Assembly (NCBI GenBank): GCA_951802425.1
Contig: OX637801.1
Location: forward strand, 62,001 to 126,000
Direction of reading: 5' to 3'
Source: Clavaria fumosa
Taxonomy: Eukaryota; Basidiomycota; Agaricomycetes; Agaricales; Clavariaceae
DNA: 64,000 bases
Shown: in pieces, positions 32,272 to 43,900 of the stretch
How the letters are laid out: the number at the start of each line of letters is the position of its first letter
Numbering within the stretch: position 1 is the first letter of the stretch
Made by a program: the position numbers and the translations under genes
Notes under the pieces: generated by a model
Database searches by the model: none
The model's input: only the letters and a program-made list of their open reading frames with translations
What the model was told of the DNA's origin: nothing

Positions 32272-35200
32272 ATGCGGTCAGTCATTGGGAAAGAAGGACG
32301 AGCAGTAGAGAGAACATACACAATAAAAAAGCTCTCAAGGGGGAGGAAGGTCAGGAAAAAAGATCAGCAGATCACTCATAACACTAGAGCAGGTTCTCAA
32401 TCCCCATCTCAACCTAAAAAACGAGCAAGGGAGCCCAGCCATCTGTATGAAAATTTGGATTTTGGGAAGGACGACATACTGCCTGGACAGGAAAGTTCAG
32501 ATTCAAATTCAAAAAGGCCAAGAAAGGGGAAGGTAGTTGAATTAATTCTGACCAATTTTGATTTACATTGACATTCTGCAGACACAAAATGATTTCCTTC
32601 AAGAATGGAAGGACAATGCATGCAATCTGCATCTCTCTGAATTAATGGAGTTTGAAGCTCCTCCTGAAAACCAGAACTGCATGCTCTGTCACAAACCCTT
32701 GGCTTTATACCGGTGTTTTGACTGTTTGTACAGCACCCAACTCGTCTGCCTTGATTGCTGTCTTCTGCAACATCAACGCCATCCATTCCATCAAATCAAA
32801 AAATGGACAGGAACATTTTTTGACAGGAGCGACCTTGGAGATATGGGGCTTTCCATCAATCTTGGCCATGGCGGCAATTTGTGCCCTGGATACCATGCTG
32901 AACTTCCTCACACTGTGATTGATGAACGAAGAATCTGGGATGGGGATGAGTCTGATGATGATGAGTCTCTGGAAGAACTGCTGCCAGGGGTGGACAGCTT
33001 TCAACAGACTCATGGAATAACATTCATAACCAGCTCTGGTGTTTTCAAGCGTCCAGTGAAATGGTGCATCTGTCCAAATGCACCATCTAATCATCTCCAG
33101 CTGCTTCGGATGCGCTTTTTCCCTGCCAGTCTTCAGAGGCCCTCAACTGCATTCACATTTGATGTCCTCAAGTTGTTTCATATCGATGTTATGGAGTGCA
33201 AAACTGCTGCACGAAGCTTCTACTCAAAGCTGCAGAGAATGACTAATAGTGGATTTCCCTCTTCGATCCCAGTAAGTAGCAAAACCTCCTGATTAGATAC
33301 AACATCCTAACCCCAAAGGTTTTCAGGATCGTTACCGTGAACTCATGAGGGTCTCAAGACAGTGGAGGCATCTGGAAATGCTTAAGAGGGCAGGATTTGC
33401 ACATCATCCTGAGCAAGAGCAGACACCTGGTGACCTTGCACTTTTTTGCCCTACCTGCCCTCAACCTGGAATAAATGTGGCAGTTGAAGAGGTGAAAGAA
33501 TCCATGAATCCGTAAGTTCATTAAATTTTTTTCCAAATGCAGAAATTGATTAAAAATTACAGTAGCATTTATCACCGATCTATCGTAGCTGATGGAAATT
33601 TTAAACTGGAGCATGTGAAGTCGAAATGCTCTGAGGGTGATGTCTCCTTAAGTGATGGAAGAGGTTTTATGGTCCAGGATAAACCCTACCAAGCTCACAT
33701 TGCTGCATCTGTCGAAGTAAAACAGGTGACCCTTCAAGTTGGACACCATTCAGGATATTTGTTGACAACATTCTATAGAAACCAAGATGTCACAATCATC
33801 GAGCAATTACCCAGGTGAACGGTCACAGTGGACGAAAACGAGATCACCTACGAGCAACTGGAGGCGGAGTATGTGCTTGTGCACGTCATGGATGCTTTTA
33901 TCCACACAGCTTCGTTGATTTTCAGAAGGGAGAGAGGTAAGACTTATAATCTTCAAGGTGTCTGGGCTAAGTTTTGTTTTTTCAGGCAGGCAAACATTGA
34001 TTATTCACTTTGCCAAGCCCTTCAGAGAGTAAATGTCATCAAGAAGGTGCTTTTTGTCTATGACATAGGATGTGAATGGGGAAGACACTTTCGGGACCGA
34101 GTTGAAGCAAGCAAATACCTGCATCTCGATGATGGCCTGAAGATTATCACAACAGTAGGGAAATTTCACTTGGGAGCACATATCAAGGAGTGCTTTGCAC
34201 TTTTCTCCTTGAACTTTGTTCAAGGTGTGGGGCAATTGGATGGCAAGATTTTGGAAAGTCTCTGGTCAACCCTTGGCAAAGCAGCCAGCCATACCAGAGG
34301 AATGTCTCAAGCTCATCGACAGGAGGTTCTCGACAACCACATGAATGATTCTAACTGGAAGAAGATGATCAAAGCATGTAAGTATGTGTTCTTATGGTCA
34401 TAGATATTTTTTTGATGTGTTTAAAACAAAGCACATTCAATCCTTACGAAGTGGAAGAATGCGCAACAGCAACAGGCAGAAACTAAATCAGCTCTGGATG
34501 AATTGACAGCTAGAATCAGCCATACATGGGTATCAGAGTGGAGGCAATTGGAGGAAAGAGCAATGACTGAGCGAGGAGATTTGCTCAGAATATATGATGT
34601 TGCAAAAACAAATGGTCGGCCATTTCTTACCCCTTTTTGCTTTTGATTGAAGTGCTTTGAAGCCCCTAGCTGTGCAGAAATTGAACTAGAGCTATCACAG
34701 AAGGAACGGAACGCAGGTGATTTATCTGGTGGTGCCAGTCTTCTAGCTTTAGGCATACAGTTGGAAAATGAACAGTAAGTTCTCATTATGACGTGTATTT
34801 CTTTGCGATTTACATTCACATACCACTAGAGCATCATTAGCAGCATATACAAAGACACTGAGAAAACCTTCAACATCCCAGCGAAGAGAGCTTGAGGAGA
34901 AAAGAAGGCGCCTTCAAATCAGGATTACAAAATATGAGAAATGCTGGTCTGACTCGACTCTCTTCATGGGCAAGGCTATTGACTTGGGAGAAAACCATCT
35001 ATTGTACCAGGAGAATGAAAGCGAGATTGAGGACAATGATCTGGGCACAGCTGATGAGTGGGAGGATGACAGCAATGGGCTTCACCCCGAGGCGATGACT
35101 ATATTCCTTCCATCAAACATGGGTGGCGAGAATCACATGGAAAGTGGTTTGGAAGACATGGCTGCATGTGAAGCAAAACTCCGGGTTGGACAAATGAATG

Positions 35201-35908
35201 ATGCCCTTGAAAAACTTAGGATTGCCTTGGGGGAGAAGTCTCTTATATTCAGAGAAAAGGTGGGCTCATTGATCATTTTAATACCAGCACTGAGATATCA
35301 ATTGTTCAGGTCCAGAAGTGCAAGAGTCAACAACTTGCTACCAGAGCTTGGAGTCAAGTGCACTCCATGGAGTCACGGGTACAGCAGGCAGTCAGGGAAT
35401 ATAAAAGGGCTCGAGCTGCAGCCCAGAGACTGGGGTCCCTGGATCCAAAGTATCAGGACATCTCAAAAGATGACTTGAAAATGCCTGGGGACGTGATCGA
35501 AGAAAGCAGGATTGGTCAGCGATCAGAGAAACTATCCTGGTTGTGGAGGTTGGATAGTGGGATGAACAAAGGAGAATGCAGTGAGAGAATGAAGGAATGT
35601 GAGTGGATGGTGTGGTATGTCATGAATGAAAAATTGACAAATGATTAGTCTACAGAGTGGTTTGGTTGAGAGCAAGTGCAAGGTTCAATCGCTGGGATGA
35701 GGAAGTCACTTTGCTTCAGCAGGAAATGAAGTGGACAGCCGCATTTTTCAAGCACAAGAAAGATCAATGGGAGCAAATAGCAATGAATGAAAGAAATGTA
35801 AGGAGTGGGCTGGCATGTTATGCTCACAAGCAGGAGGTGGTATGGGAAAGATTTGAAGGACATGCAAGGAAGATTTTTAGAAGTAGTTGTCAACTGGAGC
35901 CAATCTAA
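32272..35908 (+). CDS. CxC2-KDZ transposase, 1040 aa, 11 exons, apparently intact
   Basis: Exons by GT-AG sites with all phases consistent: 32272-32532, 32582-33271, 33327-33511, 33563-33725, 33779-33936, 33986-34377, 34432-34614, 34663-34774, 34830-35259, 35310-35598, 35649-35908. Domains: basic N-terminus; CxC2 cysteine cluster (CMLCHKPLALYRCFDC...VCLDCCLLQHQRHPFH, residues about 110-165); KDZ RNase-H-like core with the first Asp in IVADGNFKLEH, the CxNHRA-type motif CHNHRAITQVNG, CARHGCFYPHSFVDFQKGER, the second Asp in VLFVYDIGCEWG, and GQLDGKILESLW with the acidic third site. The C-terminus is coiled-coil-rich, ending YRVVWLRASARFNRW. KDZ transposases move DNA by cut-and-paste. No stop or frameshift is needed; the donor at 34615 (GTCGGC) is weak. 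Confidence 0.92.
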
Positions 35909-35989
35909 TGAGCCTTCTTCATAGAGCAGTTGATAGGTCTACTGTGAAGTGCAGGAATATCTCTGCTGGACTGGTGTCATACAGGACAT

Positions 35990-38830
35990 GGATATCCCAA
36001 TATCTCTAATGATATCCTATTTAATGTAGTGGCTTGGATTCAAACCAGTCACGGATATCCTATTGACTTTGGCAGCTTGGATTACAACCGTTCAAGGATA
36101 TCCTATTTAATTTGGTGGTCTGGATTGAAACTAGTCAAGGATATCCTATTTATTTTGGTAGCCTTGATTCAAACTAATCAAGGATATCCTATTTATTTTG
36201 GTAGCCTAGATTGAAACTAGTCAAGGATATCCTATTTACTGTGGCAGCTTGGATTCAAACCAGTCTTGGATTCAAACCAGTCACGGATATCCTATTGACT
36301 TTGGCAGCTTGGATTACAACCGTTCAAGGATATCCTATTTAATTTGGTGGTCTGGATTGAAACTAGTCAAGGATATCCTATTTAATTTGGTGGTCTGGAT
36401 TGAAACAGGTCAAGGATATCCTATGTATTTTGGTAGCCTTGATTCGCACAAGTCAAGGATATCCTATTTACTGTGGCGGCTTGGATTCAAACCAGTCAAG
36501 GATATCCTATTTAATTTGGTGGTCTGGATTGAAACTAGTCAAGGATATCCTATTTAATCTGGTAGCCTGGATTCAAACTAATCAAGGATATCCTATTTAC
36601 TTTGGTAGCCTTGATTCAAACTAGGTAAGGATATCCTATTTACTTTGGTAGCCTGGATTCAAACTAATCAAGGATATCCTATTTACTTTGGTAGCCTAGA
36701 TTGGAACTAGTCAAGGATATCCTATTTATTTTGGTAGCCTGGATTCAAACTAATCAAGGATATCCCATTTATTTTGGTAGCCTTGATTCAAACTAGGTAA
36801 GGATATCCTATTTACTTTGGTAGCCTTGATTCAAACCAGTCACGGATATCCTATTGACTTTGGCGGCTTGGATTACAACCAGTCAAGGATATCCTATTTA
36901 CTTTGGTAGCCTAGATTGGAACTAGTCAAGGATATCCTATTTATTTTGGTAGCCTGGATTCAAACTAATCAAGGATATCCTATTTACTTTGGTAGCCTGG
37001 ATTGGAACTAGTCAAGGATATCCTATTTATTTTGGTAGCCTGGATTCAAACTAATCAAGGATATCCTATTTACTTTGGTAGCCTAGATTGGAACTAGTCA
37101 AGGATATCCTATTTATTTTGGTAGCCTGGATTCAAACTAATCAAGGATATCCTATTTACTTTGGTAGCCTGGATTGGAACTAGTCAAGGATATCCTATTT
37201 ATTTTGGTAGCCTGGATTCAAACTAATCAAGGATATCCTATTTACTTTGGTAGCCTGGATTGGAACTAGTCAAGGATATCCTATTTATTTTGGTAGCCTG
37301 GATTCAAACTAATCAAGGATATCCTATTTACTTTGGTAGCCTTGATTCAAACTAGGTAAGGATATCCTATTTACTTTGGTAGCCTGGATTCAAACTAATC
37401 AAGGATATCCTATTTACTTTGGTAGCCTAGATTGGAACTAGTCAAGGATATCCTATTTATTTTGGTAGCCTGGATTCAAACTAATCAAGGATATCCCATT
37501 TATTTTGGTAGCCTTGATTCAAACTAGGTAAGGATATCCTATTTACTTTGGTAGCCTTGATTCAAACCAGTCACGGATATCCTATTGACTTTGGCGGCTT
37601 GGATTACAACCAGTCAAGGATATCCTATTTACTTTGGTAGCCTAGATTGGAACTAGTCAAGGATATCCTATTTATTTTGGTAGCCTGGATTCAAACTAAT
37701 CAAGGATATCCTATTTACTTTGGTAGCCTGGATTGGAACTAGTCAAGGATATCCTATTTATTTTGGTAGCCTTGATTCAAACTAGTCAAGGATATCCTAT
37801 TTACTTTGGTAGCCTTGATTCAAACCAGTCACGGATATCCTATTGACTTTGGCGGCTTGGATTACAACCAGTCAAGGATATCCTATTTACTTTGGTAGCC
37901 TAGATTGGAACTAGTCAAGGATATCCTATTTATTGTGGTAGCCTGGATTCAAACTAATCAAGGATATCCCATTTATTTTGGTAGCCTTGATTCAAACTAG
38001 GTAAGGATATCCTATTTACTTTGGTAGCCTGGATTCAAACTAATCAAGGATATCCTATTTACTTTGGTAGCCTAGATTGGAACTAGTCAAGGATATCCTA
38101 TTTATTTTGGTAGCCTGGATTCAAACTAATCAAGGATATCCCATTTATTTTGGTAGCCTTGATTCAAACTAGGTAAGGATATCCTATTTACTTTGGTAGC
38201 CTTGATTCAAACCAGTCACGGATATCCTATTGACTTTGGCGGCTTGGATTACAACCAGTCAAGGATATCCTATTTACTTTGGTAGCCTAGATTGGAACTA
38301 GTCAAGGATATCCTATTTATTTTGGTAGCCTGGATTCAAACTAATCAAGGATATCCTATTTACTTTGGTAGCCTGGATTCAAACTAGTCAAGGATATCCC
38401 ATTTATTTTGGTAGCCTCGATTCAAACTAGGCAAGGATATCCTATTTACTTTGGTAGCCTAGATTGGAACTAGTCAAGAATATCCCATTTATTTTGGTAG
38501 CCTGGATCCAAACTAGTCAAGGATATCCTATTTCCTTTGGTAGCCTAGATTGGAACTAGTCAAGGATATCCTATTTACTTTGGTACTGGATTCAAACTAG
38601 TCAAGGATATCCCATTTAACTTGGTGGCCTGGATTTTCTTCAGTCATGGATATCCTATTTATTATGGTTGCTTGGATTCAATCCAGTTAAGGATATCCTA
38701 TTTAATTTGGTGGCCTGGATTCAATCCAGTCACGGATACCCTATCCAATTTTGCTGGACCTGAGGTTATCTGGTCAAGAATATCCTATTTAATTCGCTGA
38801 ACCCATGGTTATCCTGGCAAGGATATCCTC
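35990..38830 (-). repeat. Right satellite arm, inverted relative to left arm
   Basis: About 65 copies of the same 43-bp family as the left arm, reverse complemented (AAGGATATCCTATTTA, TTTTGGTAGCCTGGATTC, AAACTAATC). Copies fall into alternating subtypes (TGGAACTAG/TCAAACTAA) that repeat as higher-order blocks of roughly 86 and 600 bp, implying recent block duplication. The outer 200 bp match the left end almost base for base. Confidence 0.93.
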
Positions 38831-38954
38831 CGCCGGCCACATATATTACTAGAAAATCAGATATCTCCGGCGGAATCCGGTACCCCGTTATATACAGGGG
38901 ATTTGCAGTGTCCGGTATCCCGTTGTATACTGGAATATCCGACTGAACTATGTG

Positions 38955-40097
38955 GTAGAGGAGTGGTGAAAAAAGAAGATCTCATGCAGGTGGATGAGGA
39001 CCACGAGCACGGGCACAAGTTGCATCCATCCGAGCTACGGAGATCGCATGAGAAGGATATCATGACCGACGTCGCACAGGACTTGCAGGTATACGCGTCA
39101 CCACGTAAAGAAAGCGGGCAAGAAGCGTCAGGAGCCCTGGACTCTTGGCCTGTCCACCCCGAATACCCCGAATACGGACCTGCTGTTGCAGACGCGCTCG
39201 TGAAGACGAAGTCAGGAAGAAGTCCAACTTTGGCTCTTGATTTCCCGTCTGCGCCTCAGCTCACACATGATAGTAGGGAAGACAGCGATGCCTCAATGCG
39301 GGACATTTCTCTGCATGAGGGCCCTCTTCCGCTCGTGACCACGCAGCAGGCCGCTCGCCGACTGGCGCCAGTTGTCCTAGCTCCGAGGTCGCCCATCGCC
39401 ATTTCACCTATGTACTCTTTCAGCGCAACCACAACCGAACCGGACAAGCCGCCTGAAGCGTCCCCTAAAAGCACTCGATGCCCCCTCTACAATGATCATT
39501 ATACGCAAACTTACACGCTCCCTCCGCTCAAGTCGCTCCCCGTTGAATTCAATCGGAACGGGAAACCGAGCAAGCAACGCAAGCGAGAGAAGGAGAAAGA
39601 GTGCGAAATATGTTCTGACAAAGCTGAGGGGAAAAAAGAGGCAAAGGACGACTGGGTTCCGATGGGTTTGAACAGATGGGGTGCCATGGTTCGGGCCAAC
39701 CCTTTATATCCGAGGATCGCTCGCGCGACGAAGTGCTTGAGCACTCATGACTGGAATGTGCGTTCTCAGCCATATATACGGCTTCCTTTCGGTTTCCTGA
39801 TCGCCAGATTGTTAGATTTCCATCCGGGAACTTAGGCTGATGCGTACTATTGAGTGTATTGAACGTCTGAAAGACGAAGGTCGTTGGAGTTTCCGTCAAC
39901 CGAAGACGCAACGAGGCGTTGGAACGCTAGCCAAAACCCATTGGGACCACCTCCTCGATGAGATGGATGACCAAGAACAGGATCAACAGAGCGCGGCTGA
40001 CGACTTGGAATTTAATTCAGGTACACAAGGCGCGCTCGACGACCTGGAAGCTGCTGCATCTGGCCAGAACGAGTCGTCTCAAAGCATTACCGCTTAG
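38955..40097 (+). pseudogene. EAF1: EAF1-like gene, segment from the insertion to the HSA domain
   Basis: Open from the right target duplication: KKEDLMQVDEDHEHG, a long Ser/Pro-rich region, the segment LPPLKSLPVEFNRNGK, then RANPLYPRIARATKCLSTHD. A short intron follows (GTGCGT near 39756 to TTGTTAG near 39811), then the start of an HSA-type region: IRELRLMRTIECIERLKDEG, WSFRQPKTQRGVG, KTHWDHLLDEM. HSA domains anchor actin-related proteins in NuA4/SWR1-type complexes. Directly after LLDEM the text jumps to an acidic Asp/Gln/Glu-rich stretch and stops at 40097, so most of HSA and everything after it is deleted. The SANT-containing half lies separately at 11.28-13.1 kb. It is non-functional as a scaffold. 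Confidence 0.72.
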
Positions 40098-40317
40098 CAC
40101 ATGGATATTTCGCCCATGGTGAACTATGCTATAAATGGAGAGTTGGAACAGGAATGACAATTGAAGGGAATGGCACCGCTGAAGCAAGGAAGGGGCAAGG
40201 CCTTCTGCTATATCGAGTGTATACAAAGTCTGATCTGGCCGGCCTCTCAGGTCTCCTACCAGATTTGATCTAGTATGTGCTCGATAAAGACAAACCCATT
40301 TGGCTAAATGGGTTTAC

Positions 40318-40580
40318 TATGAAGGTCCAAACCAGACAATATTGTTAAGTGTGTCATTTTTTGGTCATAATTTTTATGCACACTTGTGTGCATTAGTGTG
40401 CACTTATGCACACTTGTGCAAGTTGTGCACAGTTGTGCACACTTATGTGCACTTATGTGCACTTATGCACACTTATGCACACTTATGCACACTTATGCAC
40501 ACTTATGCACACAAGTGTGCATAAAAATTATGACCAAAAAATGACACACTTAACAATATTGTCTGGTTTGGACCTTCATA
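40318..40580. mobile_element. 263-bp MITE, TATGAAGG termini, TSD GTTTAC
   Basis: Ends read TATGAAGGTCCAAACCAGAC inward, with inverted arms of about 75 bp, flanked by GTTTAC (40312-40317 and 40581-40586). The centre is a TGCACACTTATG tandem repeat. The termini share TATGAAGGWCCAAACYRGAC with the 7.9-kb element at 13551-21421, which also has a 6-bp duplication and a CATGCA/TGTGCA-rich subterminal tract. This is the same family at very different sizes. Confidence 0.9.
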
Positions 40581-40586
40581 GTTTAC

Positions 40587-40966
40587 AGATCAGATTTGGC
40601 ATCCTGAAAGGTACAGCTTCCAGAAACAGTGATATTATTGTCATTGTCCATGCTGCCCAGTCATGTATGTCTCTAAAATGGGGCAGCCAAAGAACCTCAG
40701 AACTCCGTCCGATGAACCTCAACCCAATTGCTCCAAGCCGAGATTCATTTCGGATAAATATCTTCTCCCAATATGGGAGCCATAGATCCTGATGTGGATC
40801 TTTTAATCGTTGCGATTCATGAAGCAATACACCATGCCTACTCGCTCAGGAGGACATGCGTCATCCCCGAATCGCCGCCGTTACTTTTATCATCCCTATA
40901 CGTCTATCTCTACTCTGCTCTATTTCACTCACACCCCCGCATTCTACTCTCTCTCTCTCTCTCTCG
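40587..40966. other. Upstream region of the Zn2Cys6 gene
   Basis: No gene supported. A CT microsatellite (about 40950-40965) lies directly before the proposed ATG, as is common in fungal promoters/5'UTRs. A TATTTCACTC stretch lies further upstream, but no clear TATA box. Confidence 0.45.
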
Positions 40967-43900
40967 ATGGCCATCCCAATTCGTCGCATGTCTTTCGATG
41001 ACCCCTCACAGTTCCTACTCACCCACTCCCCAATCTCTCACTTACCCGTCTTGTCACCCTACTCTCACCCCTCCTATGCACACGATCACCACCAGCCCTC
41101 ATCTCCCCCAATCCCCATCGACTCTTCCCTCAACCTATTCCCCCACTACTTCCAACAGCCCCAATACATCAACACTCACCTGCAGCACATCCAGCTGCAG
41201 CAGCAACCTCAGTCCCAGCAACGGGAGCCGTCGCCTCTCGTACAACCACTCCTCCATATTCTTCCTCTCACTTACCCCGCGCCCACTTCCCAGGGTTCCA
41301 ACACCAACACCAACACGAACGGGGAATGTTCCTCCCCTACCACATCGGGGAGCGCCGGGAGTGTCCTCCGACTCACCAACAACAAAAAGCGTAAGTCAGA
41401 AGGCGACGGGGGCGCGACGCCTATTGGCATGGAACCTGACAAGAAGATGAGGGGCCCACGGTGCGTGTGTGCTCGATGGTGTCAACAAAAAAAGCGTGGT
41501 GCATTCTAGCTGACATGGTTGCTTTTGTTTTTCTCTCAGGGCATGCACAGTGTGCCGCCGTTTTAAAATGAAATGTGTCAGCGCGGAGCAAGGTCTGCCG
41601 TGCAAACGCTGTCTCGCTGGTAATCACGAGTGCCCTCTGCTTTCGTCGCACACTTGTTTAGGGCAAACGGAGTGCCCAACCGGGCACCCCAGGCTTTTTT
41701 AGAGATGCGAGAAGGGCTACGTAGGAACAGAACAGAACTATGGAAACACAGCGAGCAATCACAAACGAGGGAGAGGTGGGAGGGCCGAAGAGCTTGATAG
41801 GTCTAGAAAAAGAGTGAACGCAATGTTGAGTTGAGGCGCGAGATGCAGAACAGCATAGCGCATAAGAGGCACTTACTAGGGACACGCGAATGACGAGCTA
41901 GGTGAGAACCGAAAGAGTCAAAGCGTGTCTAGTAAGGTGCTGGGGGTCAGCGTTTTCGGCTGAGCATGGGCACAGAGTGCATACCGACACTGGGATGCCT
42001 CGAGCTGAAGGGGCGAGGGCAAGCAGTGCGGAAAGGGGGTGGAGCCGTGCGCACGGTCCTGTCTCAGCGAGTGTCCGCTACAAGGCCATAGCACAAATGC
42101 CGAGACGGCGCGACGGCGGAGGCAGTGGCAAGGCACTGGCGATCATGGGACACAGGTAAATGTGTCGCTTGTGTGCTGGGGCGGAGGCCTCAGAAATTGT
42201 TCCTTACCTCCGGAACCCACAATTACCTCGAATATTCAAGGAATCCAACCGCGGGAAGCGGCCGAGAAAGTGAGCCATCCATTTCATGACCTTTCACGTG
42301 GTTCCTCTGTGTCATCGGTGAAGAAAATTTCTCTTACCTTCCCTTCTCCCCCTTTCCCAAGGAAATGCGACATCCTGACGAGCTCGCTGCGGAAAAAAAT
42401 CTACACCACACTGAACCTGAACTCAATCAAAACCCCCCAAATCGCCTCGGAGATGCTCTCATGTGCGCTCTCCCTGGGGGGGGCACCAGGGCCATCGAGC
42501 GAGCAGAACGCCTCGTCCGGATCGCCCATCCTGCACTCGCTCCCGGACAACTCGCTGAACCCGCTCGGTCTGCTGGTTGAGGCCAGTCTGGTGAACCGCC
42601 GTGTGCAGAACCGCCACCAGCACCACCAGCACCAGCAATGTGGCCAGCAGAACGGGGATGTAAGGCGGAGCCTGGAGGCGGGAACCCCGCCGACGTCTTC
42701 GGCGTCTTCGAACGCGACGCTGTTGGCTCCGGTCTCCGCGGAGGGCGCGGGTTGGAGCAGTGCTGCGGAGGAGGGCCAGATGTTGGGTGTGGCGAATAAT
42801 AATTATTTTAAGCTGGGTGCATTTCTTCCTTCTTTCTCTGTTGACTTTCTCTCTGGGCTTACTGTGAGTGACCTCCTGTGGTGGGATTCCCTTTTTTTGG
42901 GGACTTAGATGGGCAACTGCTTTATCCAGATGCATTGCAGTCTCCTAGATCCCAATTTCCACACGCCCTCTCTAATCTGCTCTCGGTCCCAATTCCTCCT
43001 GACAACCAGTAAGCGCCCTCTCCCCTTTACCCGTCAGGTGGCTGATTGGATGGTTGCCCCCCCCCCAGTCTGTTCGATCTCCGCCAAGTTCTATGAGCCG
43101 TGTCCGGAGCTGCAGGCGCCGCTGCAGGAGCTGGCGAAGAAGCTCGCGTTCAGCGTGCCGGCGGCTGGGTACAAGTCGGTCGAGATCGTGCAGGCGTACC
43201 TGCTGCTATCACTGTGGGGGTGCGGGGCGGTCGAGCGCTACGAGCAGGACAAGACGTGGCTGCTGCTCGGGATGGCGATACGCATGGCGACGGACCTGAA
43301 CCTGCACCGGAAGACGGCGGTGCCGACACAGAACATGCCCGAGGGCCTCGCGCGCGACCGGGAGGTGCATAATCGGGAGAAGACGTGGTTGCTGTGTTTC
43401 TGCCTCGACCGGAGGCTGAGTGCGCAGATGGACAAGCCTCATACCATTAAAAAAGAGTGAGGCGGGTTTTTTTGGTGTTGTGGACGGCGCTGACGCTTCT
43501 TTCGCATGTGTCTTAGTTATATCATTCGCAATGCGGATACGTGGTTCCGCTCACCTATTGCGCAGCCGACGGACTCGTCGATCGCTGCCTATGTTGTGCG
43601 CTCTGCTCCCCTTTTTTTCGTTTCAGGTGCGGTGTTGACGGCGCTTTCTGTTGTTTTAGGGCCTCCAACAGCTGCTCTCGCGGAGTCTCAATTTGCTGTA
43701 TGCAGGGACGAGCAATCCGTCTGGGCTGCAGTTGCAGTGCGATCATTTGCTGGTCATTGAAACGCTCGAGTCGCAGTTCCTTGCGTGGCAGGATAAGTGG
43801 TTCTCTTATCGGTCCCAAGCAGATGGTACGTTTTCTGTTCCATCCCTAATCACCAAAATGGCTCAAAATATCCTTCCTGCCAGACGAACCGGCGCTGGAC

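Larger units (their letters stand above)
22179..38954. mobile_element. Giant KDZ-type DNA transposon, 16.8 kb, 7-bp TSD GTAGAGG
   Basis: The ends match as inverted repeats: both read CACATAGTTCAGTCGGATAT inward, and similarity extends about 320 bp before passing into inverted tandem arrays on each side. GTAGAGG flanks both ends (22172-22178 and 38955-38961). From left to right it holds a left satellite arm, a minus-strand gene A, a GC repeat zone, a PHD-type gene, the CxC2-KDZ transposase and a right satellite arm. Removing the element and one GTAGAGG rejoins an open frame in the host gene, which supports the boundaries. KDZ (Kyakuja-Dileera-Zisupton) elements are known from basidiomycetes and other eukaryotes. 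The satellite arms and the H3-like cargo protein are the unusual parts. Confidence 0.92.

Noticed and set aside
22179..38954. TET/JBP-type dioxygenase gene expected beside some fungal KDZ elements
   Set aside because: I looked for an HxD...H pattern with the usual context in the three cargo genes and found none.
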